NCBI GenBank assembly: GCA_026982835.1
Contig: JALSGI010000715.1
Location: 1-11,060, forward strand
Reading direction: 5' to 3'
DNA from: Planctomycetota bacterium
GTDB lineage: Bacteria > Planctomycetota > Planctomycetia > Pirellulales > S012-138
DNA length: 11,060 bases
The notes under the pieces were generated by a model, which saw nothing but the letters and a program-made list of their open reading frames with translations, was not told where the DNA came from and did no database searches. The position numbers and the translations under genes were made by a program. Below are positions 1-5,204 of this stretch, one piece after another; the first letter of the stretch is position 1; every line of letters starts with the position of its first letter.

Positions 1-18
1 CTGACGCTCCCGGCTCGC
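1..18 (+). repeat. Right half of a hairpin repeat (family H), cut by the window edge
   Basis: The loop TGAC, the right arm GCTCCCGG and the tail CTCGC are present and equal the corresponding part of the complete copy at 1838-1863. The left arm lies outside the window. Confidence 0.6.
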
Positions 19-25
19 GGTGCAA

Positions 26-51
26 CCGCCGGCTTACGCCGGCGGCTCGCC
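26..51 (+). repeat. Hairpin repeat, family H copy
   Basis: An 8-bp perfect stem (CCGCCGGC at 26-33, GCCGGCGG at 38-45) encloses the loop TTAC and is followed by the tail CTCGCC. It shares loop and tail, but not stem sequence, with the copies at 1603-1626, 1662-1687, 1773-1795 and 1838-1863. Confidence 0.7.
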
Positions 52-60
52 ATCCCTCCA

Positions 61-90
61 AGCCCCCACGCCCCCACGCCTCCAAGCCCT
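61..90 (+). repeat. C-rich 30-bp repeat, copy 1
   Basis: These 30 bases match 1808-1837 at 27 positions by manual alignment. Inside the unit a degenerate 8-base motif (CCCCCACG, CCCCCACG, CCTCCAAG) recurs. Both copies lie close to family H hairpins, so the units appear to travel or accumulate together. Confidence 0.65.
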
Positions 91-105
91 CGGTGCGGAA
101 GCACC

Positions 106-133
106 CCGGGAGGGCGAGTCTCCTGGCGAGCCG
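106..133 (-). repeat. 28-bp interspersed repeat, family B copy 1 (minus orientation)
   Basis: Read on the minus strand, this 28-base stretch matches 4821-4848 on the plus strand at 26 of 28 positions; both run from CGGCTCG to CTCGCCCTCCCGG. The copies are about 4.7 kb apart in opposite orientation, as expected for a genome-wide short repeat. Confidence 0.7.
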
Positions 134-166
134 CAGGTTCACTGTGTGCGTTGTTTCTCGAAAACA

Positions 167-231
167 CGCTTTGTTCCTGCCCGGTGCGGAAGCACCTTGC
201 GCAAGCCGCACGCCGCCAGCCGCAAGCCGCC
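167..231 (+). repeat. Imperfect ~60-bp repeat with a GGTGC-GGAA-GCACC hairpin, copy 1
   Basis: This stretch aligns with 1702-1757. Shared blocks are a T-rich start, the core GGTGCGGAAGC, GCGCAAG, CGCACGC and a final GCAAGCCG. The core GGTGCGGAAGCACC at 183-196 is a 5-bp hairpin with a GNRA-type GGAA loop, and the same 14 bases recur at 92-105. The second copy has a degenerate core (GCTCC in place of GCACC). Confidence 0.55.
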
Positions 232-279
232 GGACAAACTACGCGCAGGGTTGTTTCCCACTCAAGCGGTTTTCTCCGT

Positions 280-308
280 CTGGCACCACCGGCCGGGGGG
301 CGTATGAT
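280..308 (+). promoter_or_regulatory. Putative sigma70-type promoter for the M24 peptidase gene
   Basis: CTGGCA (280-285) and TATGAT (303-308) are separated by 17 bases. Each keeps most of the consensus (4/6 and 5/6). Transcription would begin near 314, giving a leader of about 50 bases before the ATG at 363. This is pattern recognition only; planctomycete promoters are poorly characterised. Confidence 0.5.
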
Positions 309-362
309 GAACCGCAAGCTGCCCCGTGTTCGCGTCTCCTCGGGTTGGGAGAGCCTGAAGCG

Positions 363-1568
363 ATGAGCCAACAAGCCCAAGCGAGCGATTTTCCCCTGGA
401 GCAGATCCAACAGGCCCTGGAGCGGTTCCGCATCGACGGGTGGCTGCTTTACGATTTTCGCGGCAGCAACGAGCTGGCTCGCCGCGTGCTGCGAATACCC
501 CCGGAGCAGATCACCTCGCGGCGTTGGTTCTACTGGATTCCACGGCAAGGGGAGCCGGTGAAGCTGGTGCACCGGATCGAGCCGGGCGTGCTGGACCACC
601 TTCCGGGAAGCCGCGTGGAATATCTGCGCTGGCAGGAGTTGCAGCAGGGGCTCAAGGAGCTGGTGTCCCAGGCGGGCCAGGTGGCGATGGAGTATTCGCC
701 GTTTGGCAGCATCCCCTACGTGTCGCGGGTGGATGCCGGCACAGTGGAGCTGGTCAAGAGCCTGGGCCCGGAGGTGGTCTCCTCGGGCGATTTGGTGCAG
801 GTGTTCGAGGCCACCTGGAGCCCCGAGCAGTGGCAACTGCACCTGCAAGCGACCCAGGGCACCACGGCCGCCTTCGAGGTGGCTTGGGAGTTCATCCGCC
901 GGAAGCTGCGGGCCGGGGAGCGCCCTTGGGAACTGGAAGTGCAGCGGGTGATTACCGATCACCTGCGGCAGTGCGGGTTGGTGTGGGAGCATCCGCCTAT
1001 CGTGGCCGTCGGGCCGCACAGCGCCGATCCCCACTACATGCCCGCGGAAGAAACCAACGTGCCCATCGAGCCACAGCAGGTGGTGCTGATCGACCTGTGG
1101 GCCAAAGTGGACTCGCCGCAAGGGGTCTATAGCGACTTGACCTGCATGGCCTATACCGGCACGGCGGTGCCCGAGGAGGTGACCAGGGTTTGGGCCGTGG
1201 TGGTCCAGGCCCGCGAGGCGGCCGTGGCCCAAGTGGAGCAGGCGTTTGCCCACCAGGGGACGCTTTACGGCTGGCAGGTGGACGACGCGGCCCGGGAGGT
1301 GATCGCCAAGGCTGGCTACGCCGAGGCGTTTTTGCACCGCACCGGGCACAGCATCGGGCGGGAGGTGCACGGCAACGGGGCCAACATGGACAACCTGGAA
1401 ACCCACGACTCCCGCCGGGTGCTGCCCGGGAGTTGCTTTTCGGTGGAGCCGGGCATTTATCTGCCCGGGCGGTTCGGCCTGCGCAGCGAAGTGAACGTGT
1501 TTGTGGATTCCGCCGGGCAGGTGCACGTGACGGGACGGCGGCAGCAGGAGATGGAGCTATTGGGTTAG
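363..1568 (+). CDS. M24 family metallopeptidase (Xaa-Pro peptidase-like)
   Basis: A 401-residue cytoplasmic protein with the pita-bread fold of the creatinase/aminopeptidase P class (M24), expected to cleave Xaa-Pro bonds in peptides. An N-terminal creatinase-like domain (about 15-150, with DGWLLYDFRGSN at 25-36) precedes the catalytic domain (about 155-395). All five metal ligands of the family can be assigned: D244 (LIDLW), D258 (YSDLT), H329 (GHSIG), E362 (VEPGIY) and E376 (RSEVNVF). H224 in SADPHY fits the conserved active-site histidine. The frame is open from 93, but the ATG at 363 is preferred. The earlier region consists of repeats, a promoter lies at 280-308, and homology-like sequence begins just after the ATG. 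The Shine-Dalgarno is weak (GGGAGAG, 347-353). The gene stands alone between two repeat clusters. PepP-, PepQ- and prolidase-type specificity cannot be separated from sequence alone. Confidence 0.9.
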   Translation: MSQQAQASDFPLEQIQQALERFRIDGWLLYDFRGSNELARRVLRIPPEQITSRRWFYWIPRQGEPVKLVHRIEPGVLDHLPGSRVEYLRWQELQQGLKELVSQAGQVAMEYSPFGSIPYVSRVDAGTVELVKSLGPEVVSSGDLVQVFEATWSPEQWQLHLQATQGTTAAFEVAWEFIRRKLRAGERPWELEVQRVITDHLRQCGLVWEHPPIVAVGPHSADPHYMPAEETNVPIEPQQVVLIDLWAKVDSPQGVYSDLTCMAYTGTAVPEEVTRVWAVVVQAREAAVAQVEQAFAHQGTLYGWQVDDAAREVIAKAGYAEAFLHRTGHSIGREVHGNGANMDNLETHDSRRVLPGSCFSVEPGIYLPGRFGLRSEVNVFVDSAGQVHVTGRRQQEMELLG

Positions 1569-1602
1569 AGCCTGGATGTCGGCAAGAGCCAGAGTTTGTA
1601 TT

Positions 1603-1626
1603 GGCGAGCCCCGGCTTTAGCCGGGG
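1603..1626 (-). repeat. Hairpin repeat, family H copy in reverse orientation
   Basis: On the minus strand this reads CCCCGGC, loop TAAA, GCCGGGG, then CTCGCC. That is the same loop-and-tail plan as the plus-strand copies, with a 7-bp stem. The copy lies 34 bases after the peptidase stop and could act as a weak transcription barrier, but no U-tract follows. Confidence 0.65.
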
Positions 1627-1661
1627 GAGATTGCAAACAAGCATATGTCTTTTGTGTTCCT

Positions 1662-1687
1662 CCGCCGACTGAAGTCGGCGGCTCGCC
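1662..1687 (+). repeat. Hairpin repeat, family H copy
   Basis: The perfect 8-bp stem CCGCCGAC (1662-1669) with GTCGGCGG (1674-1681) encloses the loop TGAA and is followed by CTCGCC (1682-1687). Relative to the copy at 26-51 the stem carries a compensated G:C to A:T change at one position. Confidence 0.7.
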
Positions 1688-1701
1688 GGTTGCGAGAATT
1701 A

Positions 1702-1757
1702 GCGTTTGTTCTCACTTCGGTGCGGAAGCTCCGGCGCAAGTCGCACGCTGCAAGCCG
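1702..1757 (+). repeat. Imperfect ~60-bp repeat, copy 2
   Basis: This is the partner of 167-231. It contains the degenerate hairpin core GGTGCGGAAGCTCC (1719-1732), followed by GCGCAAGTCGCACGC and GCAAGCCG. It is several bases shorter than copy 1, with gaps in the second half. Confidence 0.5.
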
Positions 1758-1772
1758 TTTTACCGTATCTCT

Positions 1773-1795
1773 CCCCGCACTGACGTGCGGGGCTC
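1773..1795 (+). repeat. Hairpin repeat, family H copy
   Basis: The 8-bp perfect stem CCCCGCAC (1773-1780) with GTGCGGGG (1785-1792) has loop TGAC. The tail is only CTC before diverging, so this copy is the least complete at its 3' side. Confidence 0.65.
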
Positions 1796-1807
1796 TTATT
1801 TCTCCCT

Positions 1808-1837
1808 AGCCCCCAGGCCTCCACGCTTCCAAGCCCT
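1808..1837 (+). repeat. C-rich 30-bp repeat, copy 2
   Basis: It matches 61-90 at 27 of 30 positions. It abuts the family H hairpin at 1838-1863 with no gap, whereas copy 1 lies 10 bases after a family H hairpin, so the order of units differs between the two clusters. Confidence 0.65.
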
Positions 1838-1863
1838 CCGGGAGCTGACGCTCCCGGCTCGCC
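1838..1863 (+). repeat. Hairpin repeat, family H copy
   Basis: The perfect 8-bp stem CCGGGAGC (1838-1845) with GCTCCCGG (1850-1857) has loop TGAC and tail CTCGCC (1858-1863). It is the full-length counterpart of the cut copy at 1-18. Confidence 0.7.
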
Positions 1864-1930
1864 CGCTGCGGCAGCACCGGATCAAGCGTCCATGTGCTAG
1901 TTGGCTAAACACGTACGCCGGGGGCTGATA

Positions 1931-1988
1931 CAGGTGCAACCAAATCGGAGTTGTTTGTCTTTTGTGGTTGCACCTATGGTTGCACCTG
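1931..1988. repeat. 12-bp repeat cluster (one inverted, two direct copies) beside tRNA-Leu
   Basis: CAGGTGCAACCA at 1931-1942 is the exact reverse complement of TGGTTGCACCTG at 1977-1988, and an 11-base direct copy (TGGTTGCACCT) sits at 1965-1975. The cluster lies about 105 bases beyond the 3' end of the tRNA. Such sites could be protein-binding arms or the residue of an integration event. No integrase is nearby and no duplicated tRNA 3' end is visible. Confidence 0.6.
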
Positions 1989-2092
1989 ATTTTGGCTTTT
2001 TGGGGCTTTTGCTGGCACAAGCTGACAAATAAGCCTTCTTGGATGGGTTGTCGCAAGTGCTTTGTTTGTCGCGGCTTGGCGCTGGTTGTCAT

Positions 2093-2178
2093 TGGCCGAG
2101 GCGGGACTCGAACCCGCACGGACCTTGCGGCCCCCGGGATTTTAAGTCCCGTGCGTCTGCCAGTTCCGCCACTCGGCC
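2093..2178 (-). tRNA. tRNA-Leu (anticodon UAA)
   Basis: An 86-base class II tRNA on the minus strand. The 7-bp acceptor stem pairs GGCCGAG with CUCGGCC and is followed by discriminator A. The anticodon arm is CGGGA, loop CUUAAAA, UCCCG, giving anticodon UAA. A long variable arm characteristic of tRNA-Leu follows, and the T arm is GCGGG, UUCGAGU, CCCGC. The 3' CCA is not encoded (the genome reads AUG after the discriminator), so a CCA-adding enzyme is needed. It decodes UUA and UUG. No clear promoter was found upstream. Confidence 0.95.
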
Positions 2179-2640
2179 TGTTGCACTGTGGTTCGCTCCC
2201 CGGAAGTGGAGTTATTTCCCTCTTTTAGTCCAAACTTCCCCCCTACAAACAGGGGCTCGCATGCATAGCCATCTTGAATTTGACAAGTTACGACAAATCA
2301 TAGCGCCGAATTTTCTGCAATTTTCTGTCTGCACATCTTTGCCGCAACTCTTTGTTGTACAATGGTTTATGTCCATGCGGCCGCAAAACTACACAAGGAG
2401 GCACGAATTAACGTAAAGCATTTTGTTGCAATTGCTTATGCCAAATGGCTAGGGGGGTTAGTCGCTTCTGCAAAAGTTGACCATCAGGAAACTTGTCCCA
2501 CTTTCCATTGGCCATAGCGAGCTTGCACTGGTGGAGTGGCCTTTGGTCTCGGGACAGGACACCCTACAATCGTGCGGAAATATCAGGAACGCGTTCCCCT
2601 GGGCTTTCCATCGACCAACCTCGCTGCCGGAGCGGAAGCG
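2179..2640. other. AT-richer intergenic region with an orphan ribosome-binding site
   Basis: No convincing gene lies here. A perfect TTGACA occurs at 2280-2285 without a good -10 at normal spacing, and TACAAT at 2358-2363 lacks a good -35. A strong AAGGAGG at 2395-2401 is followed after five bases by ATT rather than ATG, GTG or TTG. From that ATT a 36-codon frame runs to TAG at 2515-2517. A 15-codon ATG frame (2369-2416) runs through the same AAGGAGG. Neither peptide is recognisable. Confidence 0.4.
2543..2570 (+). promoter_or_regulatory. Possible promoter for the DUF420 gene
   Basis: TACAAT (2565-2570) is a good -10, with a poor -35 (TTGGTC, 2543-2548) 16 bases upstream. A transcript starting near 2577 would carry a leader of about 65 bases and would make the ATG at 2641 the usable start. 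Confidence 0.35.
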
Positions 2641-3120
2641 ATGCCGGGTTTTTTGGGTTCGCGGGCCACGTTCATGCTGGATGTGGTGTTTCTGGCCATG
2701 TTCGTGGTGCTGCCGGTGTTGGCTTTCAGTATCTACCTGGTGCGGGTGAAAAAAAACTACCGGTGGCACAAGCGGATCCAGCTTGCCCTGGGGACGGTGC
2801 TGGCCGTGGCCGTGGCCGCCTTCGAGGTGGACATGCGTCTGCGGGGCTGGACCCACCTGGCCGAACCCTCCCCTTACTACGACGCCCAGACCGGCGGCAC
2901 GGTTTTTACGGTGCTGTGGATTCACCTGGCAGTGGCCGTAGCCACGGCGGTGTTGTGGGTGGTAGTGATCGTGCGGGCGGTGCGCAACTTCCCTTCCCCG
3001 CCGGCACCGGCGGAGCACAGCCGGTGGCACACTCGCTGGGCCTGGGTAGCCACCTGGGGGATGGTGCTCACGGCGGCGACGGGCTGGATTTTTTACTATC
3101 TGGCCTTCGTGGCCAGCTAG
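2641..3120 (+). CDS. DUF420 family membrane protein (CtaM/YozB-like)
   Basis: A 159-residue integral membrane protein with four predicted helices (about 14-35, 46-62, 88-112 and 134-156). It resembles the DUF420 family, whose Staphylococcus aureus member CtaM is needed for function of a haem-copper terminal oxidase. Histidines H43 (RWHKR), H95 (WIHLA) and H130 (RWHTR) sit near membrane edges or within helices, in positions typical of the family, and could bind metal or haem; that is inference. The start at 2641 is chosen because GGAG (2629-2632) lies eight bases upstream and the family-like sequence begins at PGFLGSRA. A GTG at 2536 would add 35 residues of unremarkable sequence and would place the TACAAT promoter motif inside the gene. 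No oxidase genes are in this window. The gene converges on leuA with 15 bases between stop codons. Confidence 0.8.
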   Translation: MPGFLGSRATFMLDVVFLAMFVVLPVLAFSIYLVRVKKNYRWHKRIQLALGTVLAVAVAAFEVDMRLRGWTHLAEPSPYYDAQTGGTVFTVLWIHLAVAVATAVLWVVVIVRAVRNFPSPPAPAEHSRWHTRWAWVATWGMVLTAATGWIFYYLAFVAS

Positions 3121-3135
3121 TCCGCACCCGCTACG

Positions 3136-4692
3136 CTACGGCTGCGGCTCGGCCGGTTGTTTTTCGGAGGTCCCCTGGCTCAATAAGGCCACGCGGTTGA
3201 TTGTCTCCAGGAACGCCTTGGCGCTTGCCTCCAGGCTGTCGGTGGAAACCCCGCGGCCGCGGTGCAGTTGTCCCTGGTACTCCACCTCCACGGTCACTTC
3301 GCCTTGGGCGTCCTTGCCTACCGAGACGCTGTGCACGTTGAAATCGCGGCACATCACGTGGATGCCGGTGGCCTTTTCGATGGCCAGGAAGATGGCGTCC
3401 ACGGGCCCGTCGCCGCAGGATTCCTCGACCACGATGTCCTCCTGGCCGTGGCGGAGGTGGAGTCGCACGCGGGGCGTCTGGCCGGTGCGGCAGTGGATCT
3501 GGTAATCGACGAACTGCCACTTTTCCGGCACGCGGCGCAGTTGCTGTTCGCACAGGGCGGCGATGTCGCTGTCATAGACTTCCTTCTTGCGGTCGGCCAG
3601 CTCCTTGAACTGCTCGAACACGCGGTTGAGCTGCTCGCCGGTGAGGTTGTAGCCCAGGGCCCGGGTGCGGTCGGCCAAGGCGGCCCGGCCGCTGTGCTTG
3701 CCCAGCACCAGGTCGGTCTTGGTGAAGCCTACGTCTTCGGGCCGCATGATCTCGTAGGTGCGGGGTTCTTTGAGCAGGCCGTCCTGGTGGATGCCCGCCT
3801 CGTGGGCAAAAGCGTTGCGGCCCACGATGGCTTTGTTCCGCTGCACATGCAAACCGGTGATGCTGGAGACCAGGCGGCTGGTGGGCACCAGGCGTTGGGT
3901 GACGATGCCGGTTTCGGCGTGGTAAACGTCGTTGCGCACTTTCATGGCCATGACCACCTCTTCCAGGGAGCAGTTGCCTGCCCGCTCGCCGATGCCGTTG
4001 ATGGTGCACTCGATCTGCCCGGCCCCGGCTTGCACCGCGGCCAACGAGTTGGCCACGGCCAGGCCCAGGTCGTTGTGGCAGTGGATGCTGAGCACCACCT
4101 GGTCGATGTTGGGCACGCGGTTTCGCAAGGTTTGGATGACGCGGGCCATCTGCTCCGGCACCGCATAGCCGACGGTATCGGGGATGTTGACCGTGGTGGC
4201 CCCGGCCCGAATCACCGCCTCGACCACCTGGCAGAGGAAGTCGATTTCGGTGCGTGCGGCGTCTTCGGGCGAAAACTCCACGTCGTCGCAGTAGCTTTTG
4301 GCCCGTTTTACGCCGTCCACGGCCCGCTGGATGATTTCCTCCTTGGTCATCCGCAGCTTGAACTGGCGGTGGATGGCGCTGGTGGCCAGAAAGACATGGA
4401 TGCGGGGCTTTTCGGCGTGCTTGACCGCTTCCCAGGCCCGGTCGATGTCCTGGGTGTTGCATCGGGCCAGGCCGCAGATGGTGGTGCCGCGAATGGTCTG
4501 GGCGATTTGCCGCACGGCCTCGAAGTCGCCGCGGGAAGCGATGGGAAAGCCGGCCTCGATCACGTCCACGCCCAGGGCGTGCAGGGCTTGGGCCACTTCG
4601 AGCTTTTCCTCCAGGTTCATGCTGGCCCCGGGCGACTGTTCCCCGTCGCGCAAGGTGGTGTCGAAGATCGTGATGCGGCGGTTCTGGCTCAT
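3136..4692 (-). CDS. leuA: 2-isopropylmalate synthase
   Basis: A 518-residue cytoplasmic enzyme that condenses acetyl-CoA with 2-oxoisovalerate, the committed step of leucine synthesis. Length and layout match bacterial LeuA (about 520). The catalytic TIM barrel (about 5-275) carries FDTTLRDGEQSPGA (10-23), with R15 and metal ligand D16. HCHND gives metal ligands H204 and H206, and GERAGN ends at N240. The linker subdomains contain FAHEAGIHQDG (295-305). The C-terminal LeuA regulatory domain (about 392-505) has GDGPVDAIFLAI (427-438) and GRGVSTDSLEAS (479-490), the region that binds leucine for feedback inhibition. The ATG at 4692 has a strong AAGAGGAG six bases upstream. The gene is monocistronic here; leuB, leuC and leuD are not in the window. 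Its 5' leader (5156 to 4693) carries a leucine attenuator, described separately. Citramalate or homocitrate synthase are less likely given full-length LeuA motifs and the leader. Confidence 0.96.
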   Translation of the reverse strand: MSQNRRITIFDTTLRDGEQSPGASMNLEEKLEVAQALHALGVDVIEAGFPIASRGDFEAVRQIAQTIRGTTICGLARCNTQDIDRAWEAVKHAEKPRIHVFLATSAIHRQFKLRMTKEEIIQRAVDGVKRAKSYCDDVEFSPEDAARTEIDFLCQVVEAVIRAGATTVNIPDTVGYAVPEQMARVIQTLRNRVPNIDQVVLSIHCHNDLGLAVANSLAAVQAGAGQIECTINGIGERAGNCSLEEVVMAMKVRNDVYHAETGIVTQRLVPTSRLVSSITGLHVQRNKAIVGRNAFAHEAGIHQDGLLKEPRTYEIMRPEDVGFTKTDLVLGKHSGRAALADRTRALGYNLTGEQLNRVFEQFKELADRKKEVYDSDIAALCEQQLRRVPEKWQFVDYQIHCRTGQTPRVRLHLRHGQEDIVVEESCGDGPVDAIFLAIEKATGIHVMCRDFNVHSVSVGKDAQGEVTVEVEYQGQLHRGRGVSTDSLEASAKAFLETINRVALLSQGTSEKQPAEPQP

Positions 4693-4755
4693 GGTTTTCT
4701 CCTCTTGATGGAAGTGGCGTTCAGATTCACAGACGCTTTTCCGGCACGGCTAGCC

Positions 4756-4868
4756 GCCCGTTGAAGAAGTCTTCTTGAAACGGAAACGCATCACGGGACT
4801 GGCCATATCTTCCGAAAAAGCGGCTCGGCAGGAGCCTCGCCCTCCCGGACTTGCATTTTTCAACGGGC
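4756..4868. repeat. 113-bp element with 13-bp terminal inverted repeats
   Basis: GCCCGTTGAAGAA at 4756-4768 and TTTTTCAACGGGC at 4856-4868 are inverted copies with 12 of 13 matches. The interval holds a short palindrome (AAGAAG-T-CTTCTT, 4764-4776) and a family B repeat (4821-4848). It has the form of a small non-autonomous (MITE-like) element or composite interspersed repeat, lying between the leu attenuator and leuA. No target-site duplication was established. Confidence 0.45.
4821..4848 (+). repeat. 28-bp interspersed repeat, family B copy 2
   Basis: It matches the minus-strand copy at 106-133 at 26 of 28 positions. It is GC-rich within an otherwise ordinary leader region and sits inside the 113-bp element at 4756-4868. 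Confidence 0.7.
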
Positions 4869-4985
4869 TGCTCACCGGGGACCGGATAGCGCCAGCGTGG
4901 CCCGCGAGCCAAATTGCCGCTGCCGCAGCTCCAGCGAACCTGGCATCCTGGGGCGGTGGATCATGGGAAACTCGCAACGGGACAG

Positions 4986-5030
4986 GAAAACAAAAACCCT
5001 GAGGAGCTTGCTTGGGGCTCCTCAGGGTTT
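4986..5030 (-). terminator. Intrinsic terminator of the leu attenuator
   Basis: On the minus strand a perfect 14-bp stem (AAACCCTGAGGAGC with GCTCCTCAGGGTTT) encloses a 9-base loop and runs straight into TTGTTTTCC, a proper U-rich tail. On the plus strand only GTTT follows the stem, so the element is oriented for leuA transcripts. It lies 34 bases after the stop codon of the Leu-rich leader peptide. The stem to leuA distance is about 300 bases. Confidence 0.88.
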
Positions 5031-5069
5031 GTCAGGCTTGTACGTTCCCAGCAGCAGGCAACCCTAAGG
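5020..5069 (-). promoter_or_regulatory. Antiterminator pairing of the leu attenuator
   Basis: RNA segment CCUUAGGGUU (5069 to 5060) overlaps the last codon and UAG stop of the leader peptide. It can pair over 10 bp, with one G-U wobble, to AACCCUGAGG (5029 to 5020), which is part of the 5' arm of the terminator. The two folds are mutually exclusive. A ribosome at the stop codon would mask the first segment and allow termination; a ribosome stalled on the Leu codons would leave it free. On the opposite strand the wobble would be an A-C mismatch, so the fold favours the leuA strand. A weaker ACCCU (5105-5101) to AGGGU (5065-5061) pairing could be the 1:2 protector. Confidence 0.75.
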
Positions 5070-5120
5070 GCCCCCCTGGAGTAGCAGCAGGATAAGCAAC
5101 AGGGTAAGGGAGCGAGACAT
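5064..5120 (-). CDS. leuL: leuA leader peptide (attenuation peptide)
   Basis: An 18-residue reading frame, MSRSLTLLLILLLLQGGP, with eight leucines, seven of them in the eight-residue run 7-14 broken by one isoleucine. The Leu codons are CUU, CUG, UUG, CUU, CUG, CUG, CUA and CUC, so five of the six Leu codons are used. The ATG has an excellent AAGGAG (5133-5128) at seven bases' spacing, and a promoter begins 43 bases further upstream. The frame lies on the leuA strand, ends 34 bases before a strong terminator, and its stop codon lies inside an alternative pairing segment. This is the plan of enterobacterial leuL, where translation of Leu codons reports charged tRNA-Leu; the name is given by analogy, not by sequence similarity. 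A small hydrophobic membrane peptide is the alternative, but it would not explain the RNA structures or the position. Longer in-frame starts upstream are rejected because they cross the promoter. Confidence 0.85.
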   Translation of the reverse strand: MSRSLTLLLILLLLQGGP

Positions 5121-5162
5121 TGGGGCACTCCTTGGTGCTACGGCTGCTGGAACACCACTTGT

Positions 5163-5191
5163 AGTGTAGAGGGGCGCGTGGGGAGCGTCAA
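5163..5191 (-). promoter_or_regulatory. Promoter of the leu leader-leuA transcript
   Basis: On the minus strand TTGACG (5191-5186) and TACACT (5168-5163) are separated by exactly 17 bases. Transcription should start near 5156, so the attenuated RNA would be about 165 bases long. The -35 lies 13 bases from the -35 of the divergent nuo promoter. Confidence 0.7.
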
Positions 5192-5204
5192 GCGCACCTG
5201 GCCG

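Noticed and set aside
20..307. Open frames in the left repeat mosaic
   Set aside because: They are composed of repeat units and shared with other frames; no ribosome-binding site or recognisable protein.
1..1930. CRISPR-like array
   Set aside because: Repeats are irregularly spaced, of several families, in both orientations, with varying stems and no uniform spacers or cas genes.
1796..2119. 107-codon minus-strand frame over the repeat cluster and tRNA
   Set aside because: It runs through the tRNA 3' part, the 12-bp repeats and family H hairpins, and has no domain; judged non-coding.
3262..4764. 500-codon plus-strand open frame opposite leuA
   Set aside because: It is the antisense shadow of leuA, which has full catalytic and regulatory motifs; the shadow is rich in His, Gly, Val and Asp with no domain and no ribosome-binding site.
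4727..5002. Small open frames on both strands in the leuA leader
   Set aside because: They are translations of the family B repeat and the 113-bp element, not genes; none has a good ribosome-binding site.
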